A stretch of 64,000 nucleotides of DNA from Simmondsia chinensis (Eukaryota; Streptophyta; Magnoliopsida; Caryophyllales; Simmondsiaceae): NCBI GenBank assembly GCA_018398585.1, contig JAGTTD010000018.1, positions 1,495,501 to 1,559,500 of the forward strand, given 5' to 3'. Each line of letters begins with the position of its first letter. Position 1 is the first letter of the stretch. Below, one piece after another: positions 10,132 through 20,683 of this stretch. A model generated the notes under the pieces. It did not search any database and was not told the DNA's origin. It saw nothing but the letters and a program-made list of their open reading frames with translations. Position numbers and translations under genes: made by a program.

Positions 10132-11548
10132 AACCTCCCCCACCCGAAAGACCTGACGTCCTCGGAAGGGAATTAAGGTACTCCGCAACTTTGTCCTCAA
10201 ATTGCCACAAAGTTACGTCTCGTTCCCACGTAGCCTCCGTAATAGGAGTGCCTTTCCATTGAACCAGGAAGTCTCGTCTCCTGTTCTTTTTACTCTGACC
10301 ATACACCCGATGGTCTAGGACTTTTTCCACCTCTTGTGAAAATTGTTTCCGAATGGTAGGTGGCGCCCTTTTTTGCTTTAAGTGTGCACCCATTAGGTCC
10401 TCAACGTGAGGTTTAAGAAAGCTAACATGAAAAGTGGGGTGCACCTTTAACCTTTGGGGTAAATCCAATCGGTAAGCAACGGGTCCAACCTTTTTAACAA
10501 TTTCGAAGGGTCCATCGTATTTAGGCACTAAGCTACGATGCACTGTTTTACTGTTTATTTTCTTCCATATTTGAGGCGTGAGTTTAAGCATAACTTTGTC
10601 CCCTACCTTAAATTCTAAGGGTCTCCTCTTTTTGTCTGCATACTTTTTCATACGCCTAGCTGCCTTGTCAAGGCTGTCCTTCGCCATGTCAAGGAGCTCT
10701 TGTTTATCTAACGCAAAGCGTTGTGCAGCCGGGCACTTTCCCCCACTTTGTTTCACAATCTCATGTGGAGTGAGGGGCTGCCAACCCATGGCCAACTCAA
10801 ATGGGCTGAAGCCCGTGGCACTGCTCTTGTGCAAGTTATAACAAAACTGAGCAGAGTCCATGAGTTCCACCCAATTCTTTTGGGAGGCCGTCACATAGTG
10901 CCTCAAGTATTCTTCCAACAAGGCATTTACTCGTTCCGTTTGCCCATCCGTTTGAGGATGGTTGGCCGTGGAAAATTTTAGTTGAGACCCCATTAAGTTA
11001 AACAACGTTGTCCAGAACCGACCCGTGAACCTAGAATCTCGGTCACTTACAATATCTTCGGGTAGACCGAAATACTTGACCACGTTTTTGAAAAAGAGTT
11101 GGGCGGCTTGATCCGCTGGACAAGCGTTTGGGGCTGCCATGAAAATGGCATATTTTGAAAATCTATCTACTACAACCATTACCGATTTTTGTCCATCAAC
11201 ACAAGGAAAACCAGAGATAAAATCCATCGACAAAGACTTCCATGGCTTGTCGGGTGTTGGTAGTGGTTGTAGAAGACCCGCTTCTTTTCTTCGCTCAAGT
11301 TTGTCTTGTTGGCAAACGAGGCATGACTTGACATAGGCCTCGACCTCCTGTCCCATCTTCGGCCAGTAATAGCTGCGCTCCAGCAATGCCTGGGTTCTTT
11401 CGCGCCCTGGATGTCCGGCCCACCTCGCATCGTGACATTCCCGCAGCAGTTCTACTCGGATTTTACCTGCAGGGACATATAAACGAGCACCCTGCGCAAA
11501 GATTAAATCATCATCGATCCAGTACCTGCGTGCTTCGCCGCTGGTTAC
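10127..11548 (-). CDS. Chromovirus integrase with chromodomain
   Basis: This is the in-frame continuation of the gag-pol frame after the TAG at 11549. The first 54 codons complete the integrase zinc finger: its two His (HDARWAGH) are upstream of the first Met at 11386, its two Cys (CLVC) downstream. Counting from that Met, the catalytic triad is Asp55 (SMDFISG), Asp115 (VSDRD) and Glu151 (DGQTERVN), with the classic 35-residue spacing. A GPY/F-like region (YDGPFEIVKKVG) is followed by a chromodomain near residues 350-405 (FLVQWKG, ATWE). The protein joins element cDNA into chromosomes; chromodomains steer integration toward particular chromatin. Without readthrough of the TAG it would not be made as part of the polyprotein. 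Confidence 0.88.
   Translation of the reverse strand, partial: VTSGEARRYWIDDDLIFAQGARLYVPAGKIRVELLRECHDARWAGHPGRERTQALLERSYYWPKMGQEVEAYVKSCLVCQQDKLERRKEAGLLQPLPTPDKPWKSLSMDFISGFPCVDGQKSVMVVVDRFSKYAIFMAAPNACPADQAAQLFFKNVVKYFGLPEDIVSDRDSRFTGRFWTTLFNLMGSQLKFSTANHPQTDGQTERVNALLEEYLRHYVTASQKNWVELMDSAQFCYNLHKSSATGFSPFELAMGWQPLTPHEIVKQSGGKCPAAQRFALDKQELLDMAKDSLDKAARRMKKYADKKRRPLEFKVGDKVMLKLTPQIWKKINSKTVHRSLVPKYDGPFEIVKKVGPVAYRLDLPQRLKVHPTFHVSFLKPHVEDLMGAHLKQKRAPPTIRKQFSQEVEKVLDHRVYGQSKKNRRRDFLVQWKGTPITEATWERDVTLWQFEDKVAEYLNSLPRTSGLSGGGGL
10132..10146 (-). other. Polypurine tract of the chromovirus
   Basis: The minus strand reads GGGTGGGGGAGGTT directly before the LTR terminus TGTAAGACC, the expected position for plus-strand priming. 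Confidence 0.8.
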
Positions 11549-14500
11549 CTACTGTTTTAACCGTTGGTACATAGGGTCGGTCCGGGCCGCTTCCTTGACA
11601 CGTCCGGTGAAGTCCGTCTCAACCCGTGACAAGGCTGCGACAAGCTCTAGGGTCTTACGACTTAGAGCGTCCGGGACTACGTTATGCTTCCCCTGTTTGT
11701 GTTCCCATACAAAATCATATTCTTCTACAAATTCTTGCCAACGGGCTTGTTTGGATGACAACTTCTTTTGTGACTTGAAATATGTGTTCGCAATATTGTC
11801 AGTACGAACCACGAATTTCACTCCCAAAAGATAGTGTCTCCATACTCGTAAACAATGTATTACAGCAAGCATCTCTTTCTCATGTGTAGAATACCGTTCT
11901 TCATGTTCTTTTAACTTCCTACTTTCGAAGGCTACCGGATGTTTGTCTTGAACAAGCACCCCACCAATGGCACGTCCAGAGGCGTCCGTATGAAGCTCAA
12001 AAGGCCTGTCGAAGCATGGCAACTTCAAGACAGGCTCCGTTGACACTGCGCTCTTGAGGGCTCTAAAGGCTTCTTGGCACGGTTCGGACCACGACCACAC
12101 TCTATCTTTTCTCAACAAATCTGTTAGAGGCGAAACCTTCTTAGAATAGCCAAGTATGAATTTTCTATAATAGTTGGCTAACCCTAAGAATGATCTCAAC
12201 TCTGATACATTTTTGGGTGAGGGCCAATCCAAGATGGCCTTGACCTTGGCCTCATCCATTCTTACATGTCCTTGACTAATTTTGTGCCCGAGGAACATGA
12301 TCTCGATTTGGGCAAATTCACATTTCTCTTTCTTTACATAGAGTTCATGTTCCTTTAGCTTTTCAAACACTTTTCTTAAGTGTGTTACATGCTCCTCTAG
12401 GGATTCTGAGTATACAACAATGTCATCCAAATAAACCACAACAAAACGGTCGAGGTAATCGTAAAGAACATCATTCATTAAGTTACAAAAGGTAGCCGGG
12501 GCATTAGTGAGCCCAAACGGCATTACAAGAAATTCGAAAGAGCCATAACGAGTTACACAAGTGGTCCTGGGCTCGTCCCCTTCCGCGATCCGAACCTGCC
12601 AATAACCCGAGCGCAGGTCCAACTTGGTGAAGTATTTTGCCTTCGACAACCTGTCAAAAAGATCATCGACACGAGGAATAGGATAATTGTTTTTCACCGT
12701 TACCTTGTTTAGGGCCCGATAGTCCACACACATTCGTAAGGACCCATCTTGTTTCTTTTGGAACAACACCGGTGCCCCATACGGTGCTTTAGACGGTTGA
12801 ACAAAACCTGCATCCAGCAATTCCTCTAGCTGTCTACGCAGCTCGGTAAGTTCTGCCGGCCCCATTTGGTATGGGACTCGAGCAGGGGGTCGGGAGCCCG
12901 GCAGTAACTCGATTTTGTGGTCGATGGCCCTCCTAGGCGGTAAATGCTTAGGTAATTCAGAGGGCATTACATCCTTGAACTCGTCTAGGACCCCCACAAT
13001 TACATCAGGTACTTCCACCTTCTTCCCCGGTTTAATCTCAACTAGGGTCGCTACAAAAGTAGGGAGTCCTTTCCTAAACCCTTTCTTGAGTTGCATTGCG
13101 GATAATGTTTGTAACGGGCCCGGGGGTTTCATAGTAGTGGACCACGCCTTGACAAAGCAAGGTTTCGTCGGGTCGCTTATCATCATCCCCCCTAGGTGAG
13201 AGGTGACCGAGGCCCTTGCTGTCCGAAAGAATTCGTTGCCTAGAATTAATTCAAAATCGTCTATGTCTACTACCGTGAAGTCCGTCTTTCCTTCCCAATC
13301 CCCTACTTTTAGAGTTACATTTGGGGCTCTACCTTTAGTTGCTATAGCGTTAGAGTTTACAGCTTTCAATCCCGTGTCGGAAGGGACTAAATTCAGTTTC
13401 AAAGTTTGTGCGGCCTTCGAGTTCAGGAAATTATGTGAAGCGCCGGTGTCGGCCATAGCAACTACAGGTCTCCCGTTCAACGTTACACGAAAATACATAA
13501 GTCCTTCAAAAGAAGGTGTGTCATGACTAATGGCATTAAGTAGTCTCAAAGAGGTGGCCCTAAATTCATCGTTTTGTACTCGTTGCTCTTCCTCTTGTGC
13601 TTCCTCACTTAATGCATTTAGGTGTTGTTTCTTGGGGCAATCCCTTGCATAATGCGGTCCGTCGCATATGAAGCAAGTCACTCCCATTTTATTCTTCTTA
13701 GGAACCGGTGCGTTTTTCTTAAACGTGGGCTTGGGCGGCCCTGATTGAGGTTGTTTGTTATACCGGTTCCAATTTGGTTTGTATTCTCTCTTCCTCTTTC
13801 TAAATGCAACAGGTTGTTTTTCTTTATCCCCATTTCCGTTAGGTTTAAGGTCTATTAAACCGTCAGCCACAATGATTGCGGAGGTAAGGTCATGAACTCG
13901 TTGCCTCCGAATCTCAATTTGGGCCCACGATTTGAGACCCGATACAAAGTTAAACAGTTTATCCTCCTCAGTCATGTCATTTATATCAAGCAATAAAGAC
14001 GAAAAAGACTTAACATACTCACGGACGGATCCAGTTTGTTTTAGGTTCTTTAGCGCCTCTCTTGCCATCCATGAGGTGTTCAATGGCAAGAATTGACTAC
14101 GCAGCTCCTTCTTCAAAACGTCCCACATGTTGATGACAGGACGACCAGCAGCCCGGTCGTCGGACACACGAGCTCTCCACCACAGCTTTGCGTCCCCATT
14201 GAGGTGCATTGACGCAATCACAACCTTGTCTTCTTCCCTCACCTTAGTGGCATTAAAGTATTGTCCAATATCCCACAGAAAATTCTCAAGGACCCGGGCA
14301 CTACGTTCTCCTTCATAAGATCTCGGTGTGGGGACTTTAATCCCTCTTTTCTCTAGGCTTTGAGGCCCGGTGTTAATGGCTCTCTTTAACACGGAAATTT
14401 CATTTTGAAGGGACTCCATGGTTGGATTAAGGGTCTCGTTTGAGGTTCTTACATTTGAGTTCCCACCCGTGGTTGAATTTTCCCTACGGTATACATTGGG

Positions 14501-14725
14501 TGGAGCCGGGGGTGTTGGGGACGGGGTCCTATGGGCTTCAAGCAAATTATTCATAATCTCTTTCAAAGATTGAATGTCATTAGAAAGCATTTTGATATTA
14601 CCGAAAATGGTTCCAGGGGGAGGGTTATCACCGTCTTCACCTTCGGTTCTAACGATCTCCTCAAGTCTGGCTATGCGCTCGCTAGCCTTGAGTTTCTTCA
14701 ATGGTTCATTTTGATCTCCAGCCAT
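11549..14725 (-). CDS. Chromovirus gag, protease, reverse transcriptase and RNase H
   Basis: A 1058-residue open frame. The start at 14725 lies only 32 bases from the LTR edge, just past the primer site, so the leader is very short. Order: coiled-coil N-terminus; retrotransposon gag domain (about 140-280); basic stretch; zinc knuckle [13 protein letters not shown] near 348-361; aspartic protease with DTGAS near 424; RT about 620-790 with YLDD near 764; RNase H from about 905 (HTDASG) to about 1020 (PDALSRK). All catalytic signatures are present. The frame ends at TAG between RNase H and integrase, where chromoviruses normally read straight on. This may be one recent nonsense mutation or, less likely, a readthrough site. 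Confidence 0.92.
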   Translation of the reverse strand: MAGDQNEPLKKLKASERIARLEEIVRTEGEDGDNPPPGTIFGNIKMLSNDIQSLKEIMNNLLEAHRTPSPTPPAPPNVYRRENSTTGGNSNVRTSNETLNPTMESLQNEISVLKRAINTGPQSLEKRGIKVPTPRSYEGERSARVLENFLWDIGQYFNATKVREEDKVVIASMHLNGDAKLWWRARVSDDRAAGRPVINMWDVLKKELRSQFLPLNTSWMAREALKNLKQTGSVREYVKSFSSLLLDINDMTEEDKLFNFVSGLKSWAQIEIRRQRVHDLTSAIIVADGLIDLKPNGNGDKEKQPVAFRKRKREYKPNWNRYNKQPQSGPPKPTFKKNAPVPKKNKMGVTCFICDGPHYARDCPKKQHLNALSEEAQEEEQRVQNDEFRATSLRLLNAISHDTPSFEGLMYFRVTLNGRPVVAMADTGASHNFLNSKAAQTLKLNLVPSDTGLKAVNSNAIATKGRAPNVTLKVGDWEGKTDFTVVDIDDFELILGNEFFRTARASVTSHLGGMMISDPTKPCFVKAWSTTMKPPGPLQTLSAMQLKKGFRKGLPTFVATLVEIKPGKKVEVPDVIVGVLDEFKDVMPSELPKHLPPRRAIDHKIELLPGSRPPARVPYQMGPAELTELRRQLEELLDAGFVQPSKAPYGAPVLFQKKQDGSLRMCVDYRALNKVTVKNNYPIPRVDDLFDRLSKAKYFTKLDLRSGYWQVRIAEGDEPRTTCVTRYGSFEFLVMPFGLTNAPATFCNLMNDVLYDYLDRFVVVYLDDIVVYSESLEEHVTHLRKVFEKLKEHELYVKKEKCEFAQIEIMFLGHKISQGHVRMDEAKVKAILDWPSPKNVSELRSFLGLANYYRKFILGYSKKVSPLTDLLRKDRVWSWSEPCQEAFRALKSAVSTEPVLKLPCFDRPFELHTDASGRAIGGVLVQDKHPVAFESRKLKEHEERYSTHEKEMLAVIHCLRVWRHYLLGVKFVVRTDNIANTYFKSQKKLSSKQARWQEFVEEYDFVWEHKQGKHNVVPDALSRKTLELVAALSRVETDFTGRVKEAARTDPMYQRLKQ

Positions 14726-14740
14726 CGTTCACGTAACCAA

Positions 14741-14755
14741 GGCTCTGATACCACA
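14741..14755 (-). other. Primer binding site of the chromovirus
   Basis: The minus strand reads TGGTATCAGAGCC two bases inside the LTR edge, complementary to the 3' end of plant initiator tRNA-Met. Confidence 0.88.
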
Positions 14756-14943
14756 ATTGTCACAGTTATTTTATGAGCTAAGTACCCGGTGAGGTTTGCT
14801 CACCCGAACACGAACAACAACAAAGAAATGAACACAAAGGAAATTCAAAGGGAAATGTAAGACACAATTTTTCACACAAAGGGGAGAGGCTTTTCTTATT
14901 AATATTTCAGAGATTACAAGATATCCAAAATGAATGCCCATTT

Positions 14944-14956
14944 CATCTATTTATAG
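14944..14956 (-). promoter_or_regulatory. TATA box in the chromovirus 5' LTR
   Basis: The minus strand reads GGCTATAAATAGATG, a good plant TATA box in U3. The same word is at about 9262-9274 in the other LTR. Confidence 0.6.
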
Positions 14957-15378
14957 CCGTGGTCAACCCCATGAACAAGGGGATAACCGTTCCCGCCATT
15001 TTCCCTCTTTCTTCAAAGCCGTGCTCCACTCTTCCCACGCATGCCTTGGCGGTTACAAGGTGAGCTGGTCAAAGCACATGTTATATTAATTTAGGCGCCT
15101 GATTTTCAACTGGCGGTTACATCCACCTCAGCCCACTCTTCCATTTTCCCGCCCTTTACCTCGTTTGAACTAGTCAATGCTTTTTCCCGCTTCTTTTCCT
15201 TTGGTAACCGTTACCAATATGTGTCACGTGCTTATTATTACCATTTTATAAGGTTGGGCTTCATTGGGCCTTCTTGGGCCTACTTGGGCTTGGGCCGGGC
15301 CAGTGCCCTGCACTGGGCCCGTGCCTATCGCTACTCATCTGTGTCCTTGGGCCGGCCCAGTGCCGTGCCCTGGACCTT

Positions 15379-15685
15379 GTCATGACACTGTCTAGGTCCC
15401 GCCCCGCCTATGTCATGACACTGTCTCGGGTCGCGCGAGGCCCTTGTCATGACACTGTCTCGGGTCGCGCCCCGCCTATGTCATGACACTGTCTCGGGTC
15501 GCGCCAGACCCTTGTCATGACACTGTCTTGGGTCGTGCCCGACCCTTGTCATGACACTGTCTTGGGTCGTGCCGGACCCTTGTCATGACACTGTCTTGGG
15601 TCGTGCCGGACCCTTGTCATGACACTGTCTTGGGTCGTGCCAGACCCTTGTCATGACACTGTCTTGGGACCGCGTCCGTCTCGGT
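15379..15685 (-). repeat. 34-bp tandem repeat inside the 5' LTR, nine units
   Basis: Nine GTCATGACACTGTCT cores at 34-bp spacing. Single-base variants in the linkers (GCCCGACC, GCCGGACC) are not seen in the partner LTR. Confidence 0.92.
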
Positions 15686-16118
15686 TCCCACTTCGTCCGT
15701 CACTTAGGCCTAGGTCCGTGGAGGCCTAATGCACTCTTAACTGAGTGCGCACCTTGTCCACACAATGCCAATCATTGGCAGCCCATTTGACACGGCACAG
15801 GCGCAAGGCGCACACCTGTGCCCCGGTCCGGAGTGTCACGGGTCTTACAGCGATCCTTGTGAAACGGATCCAACGACCAGCGCGCGACACGTGTCACGAT
15901 CTGGGACGCCCACTGTGGCGATCCGAGTGTGCGGCGACGGACCAATCATGGCCTGACACATGTCATGCTAATTTAAAATAAAAGGTGGTTGGACCGTTGA
16001 TTAAAACGACGCGTTTTAACTGTGTTATGCACGAAACGCTGCGTTTTGGACTTAAAACTGGAATTTATTTTGCGCGTCCCACATCGAATTTTTCGCTTTT
16101 TTCGCTCCGGAATATTTC

Positions 16119-16128
16119 TATAAATAGA
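16119..16128 (+). promoter_or_regulatory. TATA box of the solo LTR
   Basis: TATAAATAGA in a region otherwise without A/T motifs of this kind, followed at the expected distance by pyrimidine-rich text around 16150-16200. This fits the U3/R promoter of a plant LTR on the plus strand. Confidence 0.55.
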
Positions 16129-16831
16129 GGGGCTTATTCCGAGGTTTGGCATTCGAGTTAAAATATTTCTTTAGGGTTTCTGAAATTGTTTCAGAGATCC
16201 AGTTTAATATTTTTCGGAGCCTACCCTCCGGGCAGTTTGAGGTTTTTGCGTAGAAGGTCTCGGGGCCTCGATTTTAAAGAATATTATTTTCTTTCTGGTT
16301 TTTCTTTTCATTGGAGCAATTTCAGGTATATTTTTCTTTCATTCTTCTTTTAGTTTTGCTTTTCTATTTATTTACAGTATTTATTATTATACCTATTTAA
16401 GTTTATGTATTGTTATGAATGTATTAGAGTAAAAGGCTTGTAGATCTAAATTAAGAATTTAGATTTGATAATTTAAATAATGAATTTAAGTCAGTAGATT
16501 TAAAATTAGAAATTTTAAATCAACCTTAGGTTTAGAGTTATGAATTCTAAACCTGTTCCGCTGGGTAATCTTTAGGGAGAATTTTTGAAATTCATCCCAA
16601 TAACCGGTATTAGGGCAAAGGGTTTGTAGAGATAAACCGATTCCCGGGAACTCTCGCACATGAGGTGTCACGAAGCGTGACTCTCCGACCGGGGGCTTAG
16701 GTAGGGAGAAGAGTCTCCTACTCTAAGTGCTCTAATAGGTGCCTATTGTTGTGACCATAGTTGAGAACTGTGAACCCAATAGTCAGCATCAGAGTTTATT
16801 TTTCAACAAAACTTATATTTTTTTCCCAACA

Positions 16832-16836
16832 AAACC
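16832..16836 (+). repeat. Target duplication AAACC, right
   Basis: Second copy of the duplication flanking the solo LTR; Copia 1 coding sequence resumes here. Confidence 0.85.
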
Positions 16837-17578
16837 GTACCCTCAAATCTGTGGCATCAGCGCCTAGGACATTTAGGTCACTTAGTTTCTGATGTTTTAC
16901 GTTCACTTTGTTTACTACGTTCTAGTTCTAGTTCTATTTCCCATTGTCAGGCCTGTTGTCTAGGCAAGTCTCGTCGTTTACCATTTACTCGTATTTTACA
17001 TACAACGACTTCTCCTTTACAGTTAATTCATTCTAATGTTTGGTAATCTCCGGTTCAATCAACTTCGGCTTTACGTTATTATGTGATTTTTATTGATGAC
17101 TATTCTCTCTTCTCTTGGCTTTATCCGATGCAACGGAAAGATGAAGTGTACTCCATCTTCTCCGACTTTAAGATTTTTGTTGAAAATCAGTTTTCCACTA
17201 CAATTAAGTGTTTTCAAAGTGATGGAGGTCGTGAGTTTGACAACAGGCAAATGGCGGCCCTTTGTCTAACTCATGGTATTCACTTTCTTCTTTCATGTCC
17301 TGATACTCCACAGCAAAATGGAGTGGCGGAACATAAGCATCAACATTTAAGTGAAATGGTACGGACCCTTCTCCTTCAAGCCCAACTTCCTTATGAATTT
17401 TGGGCAGAAGCCGCCTACACTGCCTGTTATATTATTAATCGACTATCAACTCCTTTATTGCGTAACTTGTCTCCCTTTGAAAAGCTTTTTCATCGGGCCC
17501 CTGATTATAACCTTTTTTCGGGTCTTTGGGTGTGCTTGTTTTCCCAACATCACATCTCATACCGCTCATAAATTAGCC
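16837..17578 (+). pseudogene. Copia 1 integrase
   Basis: Resumes with the pre-integrase zinc finger (WHQRLGHLGH ... CQACCLGK). The integrase core follows with an open stretch from 17083: FIDDYSLFSWLYPMQRKDEV, then the second catalytic Asp (CFQSDGGREF) and the Glu region (PQQNGVAEHKHQ). A stop (TAG) near 17044 lies where Copia 2 has a Gln codon (DVWQSP), and the frame shifts again near 17520, after which the C-terminal part (FRVFGCACFPN) is read in another frame. The integrase is not functional as one protein. Confidence 0.82.
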
Positions 17579-18153
17579 TAGCGCTCTCTCCCTTGTGTTT
17601 TCTTCAGATATGCTAGCCGGTACAAAGGCTGCCGCTGTTTGGACCCCACGGCTGGTCATGTTCAGATCAGTCGTCATGTGCATTTTGTTGAAAATATTTT
17701 CCCATATCACACGTTAGTGTCTAGTTGGACGGTGCCCCCGTCTAGTGAACTTGTTAAGGTTCCCCTTCCCCTTCTCCTTCTCCCCAGTGCAATGTCTACA
17801 GGCACCATGCCTTCGGTCCAGCCGGCTGCACCAGCCCCGGTTTCTGCTCCGGTCAATGCAGACGCAGGTGCTTGTGGGACTCCTTCGCCTCACCCTTGTG
17901 GTGTAGGCCCATCGGTTCCAGGGGGGTCTCGGATGGCTCTTCGCCCACGCCTCTAGCCAGTCCCATCCCTACCTCTCAGCCTCTCCCATGTTCTGTCTCA
18001 GGTGTTGCCATGCCTACGGTCCTGGAGGATTCCTCTCCTATCCAGCGTGGCCACCCCATGCGTATGCGTCTTAAGGAAGGAATTCGCAAGTCCAAGCACA
18101 TCCTATCCCTCAGCTCCGTTGTTGTGATTCAGGAACCCACTTCTTTTTCTTAG
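17579..18153 (+). pseudogene. Copia 1 integrase-RT linker
   Basis: Includes the conserved RYKGCRCLDP segment and a Pro/Ser-rich linker, spread over two frames, ending with IRKSKHILSLSS, which is also found in Copia 2. It has a frameshift and a stop (TAG) just before the RT. Confidence 0.7.
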
Positions 18154-19674
18154 GCTGTGAAAAACCCTCAGTGGCAGGAAGTTATGGCTGAGGAATTTAG
18201 TGCTCTTATTCAAAATCACACTTGGGATCTCGTACCTCCCTCTCCTTCTCACAATGTTGTTGGGAGCACTACGAAATATAGAGTAAAGTATAAACCTAAT
18301 GGTTCAGTCGATCGCTTCAAAGCTCGCCTTGTTGCTCATGGCTTTCATCAGCGTGAAGGTATTGATTTCACCGAAATGTTTAGCCCTGTTGTAGAACCCA
18401 CGACTATCAGGTTCATACTGGCCCTTGTTGTTACAAAATCCTGGCCCATTCGCCAACTTGATGTGAAAAACGTGTTTTTACATGGTTTTTTGAATGAGGA
18501 AGTGTACATGCGTTAGCCACCTAGGTTCATCCACCCTACGTTCCCTACGCATGTATGCCAACTACGCAAAGCCCTGTACGGCTTAAAACAGGCTCCTCCG
18601 GCCTGGTTTCATAGATTTAGCACGTTCCTCTTCAGTCTTGGGTTCTACTGTAGTAAGGCAGATCCTTCCCTATTTATTCATCGCTCCCCTACCGACATTG
18701 TGTGCCTTTTGCTCTATGTTGATGATATCATCCTCACAGGCTCTAACCCTGCGCTTCTTAGTCAACTAACCGCCTCCCTATCCACTCAGTTCGCTATGAA
18801 AGACCTCGGTCCGCTCCCCAATTTCCTCTGTATTAAGGCCAAACAGTCCCGCCATGGCCTTTTCCTCTCTTAACACAAATATACCCTGGACCTTCTTCGC
18901 AAGCATGACATGCTTGAGGCCAAACCTGTACAAACACAAATACTAGCCCTAGCACAACCTTCTTTGATCGATGGGGATCTCCTACCCGATCCCACCGAGT
19001 TCCGTAGTACAGTGGGTGCACTCTAGTACTTAACCATGACCCATCCCGACATATGCTTTGCGGTTAACCGTGTGTCCTAGTTCATGCATGCTCCCACAAC
19101 GTCTCATTGGCAAATGGTGAACCGCATCCTGCGATACCTCAAGCTCAGTTCTGATCACGGTCTAACCATTACTCCTGGGTCTTACACATCAGTCACCGCT
19201 TATGCTAATGCTGATTGGAGAGGTTGTCCTGATACGCGACGCTCTACTACAGGTTTCGCTCTTTGCCTTGGTCCTAATCTCATCTCCTGGTGCCCTAAAA
19301 AGCAGCCTACAGTTGCGAAGTCTACCACTGAGTCTAAGTATCGTGCCATTGTCAAAGTTGTAGCAGAGTGTGACTGGATCCGATACCTGATGCGTGACTT
19401 GGGTCTACGGCACACTAGTCCAATTTTTATTTACTGTGATAATGTGTCTGCTACTTACCTTGCTGCAAATCCTATCTCTAATGATCGCAGCAAACACGTT
19501 GATGTCGATTTTCACCATGTTTGTGAAAAGGTTGTCAAGGTGACATCCAGGTTCGATTTACTCCTACTACCAAGTAAGTTGCTAATATTTTTACAAAAGG
19601 GTTGGCTAATGTCTGCTTCCGCTACCACAAAACCAATCTGCACGTTGGTCCCTCGAGTACAGTTTGAGGGGGCG
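18154..19674 (+). pseudogene. Copia 1 reverse transcriptase and RNase H
   Basis: The RT (RVT_2 type) starts KNPQWQEVMAEEF and runs through RQLDVKNVFLHGFLNEEVYM to the active site YVDD (about 18718). RNase H follows with YANADWRGCPDTRRSTTG, SWCPKKQPTVAKS and CDNVSATYLAANP. At least four in-frame stops interrupt it (near 18514, 18870, 19024 and 19078). The polypurine-like GAGGGGGCG at 19666-19674 adjoins the 3' LTR. Confidence 0.85.
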
Positions 19675-19805
19675 TATTAGGATAATAGAGTTATTTATAC
19701 TATTATTAGCCCAAGAGCTTTCTTATAATTGTACTTTCCTTGGTTTCTCTATATATTAATACCTCAGCACCATGCACGGTATGTTACCATAACTCAACCC
19801 TCACA
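19675..19805 (+). repeat. 3' LTR of Copia 1
   Basis: TATTAGGATAATAGAG ... CCCTCACA, 131 bp, same length as the 5' LTR. Confidence 0.88.
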
Positions 19806-20003
19806 ACGCAATACTAGGTTTTTTTTTTTTTTTTCGTGCGATGTACAGACGGTATTTGGTTTGTAATTTTAGGGTTTATTCCTGAATTTTTGCACTATCG
19901 GAAACTAGATAATTTGTAAGATGTACAAATTTCACATTGTAGTAAGAATGGAACATATTATACAAAATATTTTATAACTAATGAAAAATAAGCTTCATCA
20001 CAT

Positions 20004-20172
20004 GTTTCTCTTCATTGTTTGTTTGTTTTTTTTTTTTTTTTTTTGATCAGTACAAACTCCTTTAGTAAGGAAGGGGAAGGAGGATGCCGAGCCTCGAACA
20101 CTGGATCCTAGGGTGGTAGCATGCCTACCCAACCATTGGGCCAGGAGGGCTTTGGCGTTTCTCTTCATTGTT
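20004..20172 (-). mobile_element. tRNA-derived SINE with 16-bp target duplication
   Basis: The insert at 20020-20156 is flanked on both sides by GTTTCTCTTCATTGTT (20004-20019 and 20157-20172). Read on the minus strand it has an A-box-like TGGCCCAATGG, a B-box-like GTTCGAGGCTC about 45 bases on, and a long A tail (the T-run at about 20026-20044). These are the marks of a tRNA-derived SINE with internal pol III promoter. The perfect duplication suggests a fairly recent insertion. It lacks the RTE-type tail of the other SINEs here and so belongs to another family. Confidence 0.85.
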
Positions 20173-20206
20173 GAGTCCTTGTAACTTTGTGCGGATCCCT
20201 TCATTG

Positions 20207-20215
20207 TTCAAGATT
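20207..20215 (+). repeat. 9-bp target duplication TTCAAGATT, left
   Basis: Repeated exactly at 23450-23458. Nine bases is typical for MULEs. Confidence 0.9.
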
Positions 20216-20683
20216 GAATAAATTACCAAAGTGGCACCATTTGCAAAAAAAATTACCAAAATGGCATAGTTGAAAAAATATTTACCAAAATGGCATACTT
20301 TACTGTAGCGTCAATAGGAAACGCCGTTTCAAACGGGGTTCGATAAGCAGTGTTTTTCGTTAGCTGTCAGACGCCGTCCGAAAGGCTCGTCTATGGGACG
20401 CCGTTTCTACGCCTGGGTCTATGGGACGCTGTTTCTAACGGCGTCCCCAAACAGCCTCTAATGGGACGCAGTTTCTAGGTGACCAAATTAGATTAAAAAA
20501 AAAAAAATCAAGAACCAATTTTGTCCAAAAATAAACATTAGGGACCATTTTATACAAAATAAAAGATGATGAATTAATTTTAATAAAATTACAAAATTTA
20601 GGATTGCGTTGAATGGAAAAAAAAAATTAAAAAACAAATTTAAAAATATTAGAAGTAATTGAGTTCATGACAAAATCATGTAA

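Larger units (their letters stand above)
9074..15849 (-). mobile_element. Chromovirus (Ty3/Gypsy with chromodomain), young, near-intact
   Basis: A 6776-bp element on the minus strand with long LTRs (9074-10131 and 14758-15849), a perfect 5-bp target duplication GCGAT, a tRNA-Met primer site and a polypurine tract. Gag, protease, RT, RNase H, integrase and a C-terminal chromodomain lie in one continuous reading frame from 14725 to 10127 broken by a single TAG at 11549-11551. By eye the LTRs differ at about six bases plus one 34-bp repeat unit, so the insertion is recent. The chromodomain places it among chromoviruses; Galadriel- or Reina-like is my guess from RNase H text such as QARWQEF. It sits inside the solo LTR and is the youngest layer of the nest. 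Confidence 0.95.
14758..15849 (-). repeat. 5' LTR of the chromovirus (1092 bp)
   Basis: Same ends as the other LTR but 34 bp longer because the internal repeat has nine units (15379-15670). It is the promoter-bearing LTR for this minus-strand element. Confidence 0.93.
7846..16831 (+). mobile_element. Solo LTR (about 2.2 kb) split by a Gypsy element
   Basis: Starts TGTTAGGAACAGTG and ends CCCAACA, with a perfect 5-bp target duplication AAACC. Without the Gypsy and its duplication, about 2.2 kb of non-coding sequence remains, with no primer site, polypurine tract or second LTR inside. That is the signature of a solo LTR left by LTR-LTR recombination. A TATA box (TATAAATAGA, 16119) lies in the right half. 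The long LTR with TGTT...AACA ends would suit a large Copia lineage such as Angela or SIRE, but the superfamily is not settled. A LARD-type element is a less likely alternative. The insertion broke Copia 1 between protease and integrase. Confidence 0.75.
6632..19805 (+). mobile_element. Copia retrotransposon 1 (Ale-like), split by nested insertions
   Basis: Two 131-bp LTRs (6632-6762, 19675-19805) of about 87% identity by eye bound a Copia-type order: gag end, zinc knuckle, protease, integrase, reverse transcriptase, RNase H. A tRNA-Met primer site follows the left LTR and a G-rich polypurine tract precedes the right one. The element is split at 7845/16832 by a 9-kb insertion. Flanking 5-mers (ATACA left, ACGCA right) agree at three of five positions, so the original target duplication has drifted or was never perfect. 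Most of the N-terminal gag domain is deleted and several in-frame stops occur, so the copy is dead and old. Its lineage is probably Ale/Retrofit, judged from the short LTRs and RT motifs. Confidence 0.9.

Noticed and set aside
7846..16831. Outer insertion as a LARD or complete LTR element
   Set aside because: No second LTR, primer site or polypurine tract was found in the 2.2 kb left after removing the Gypsy, so a solo LTR is simpler.
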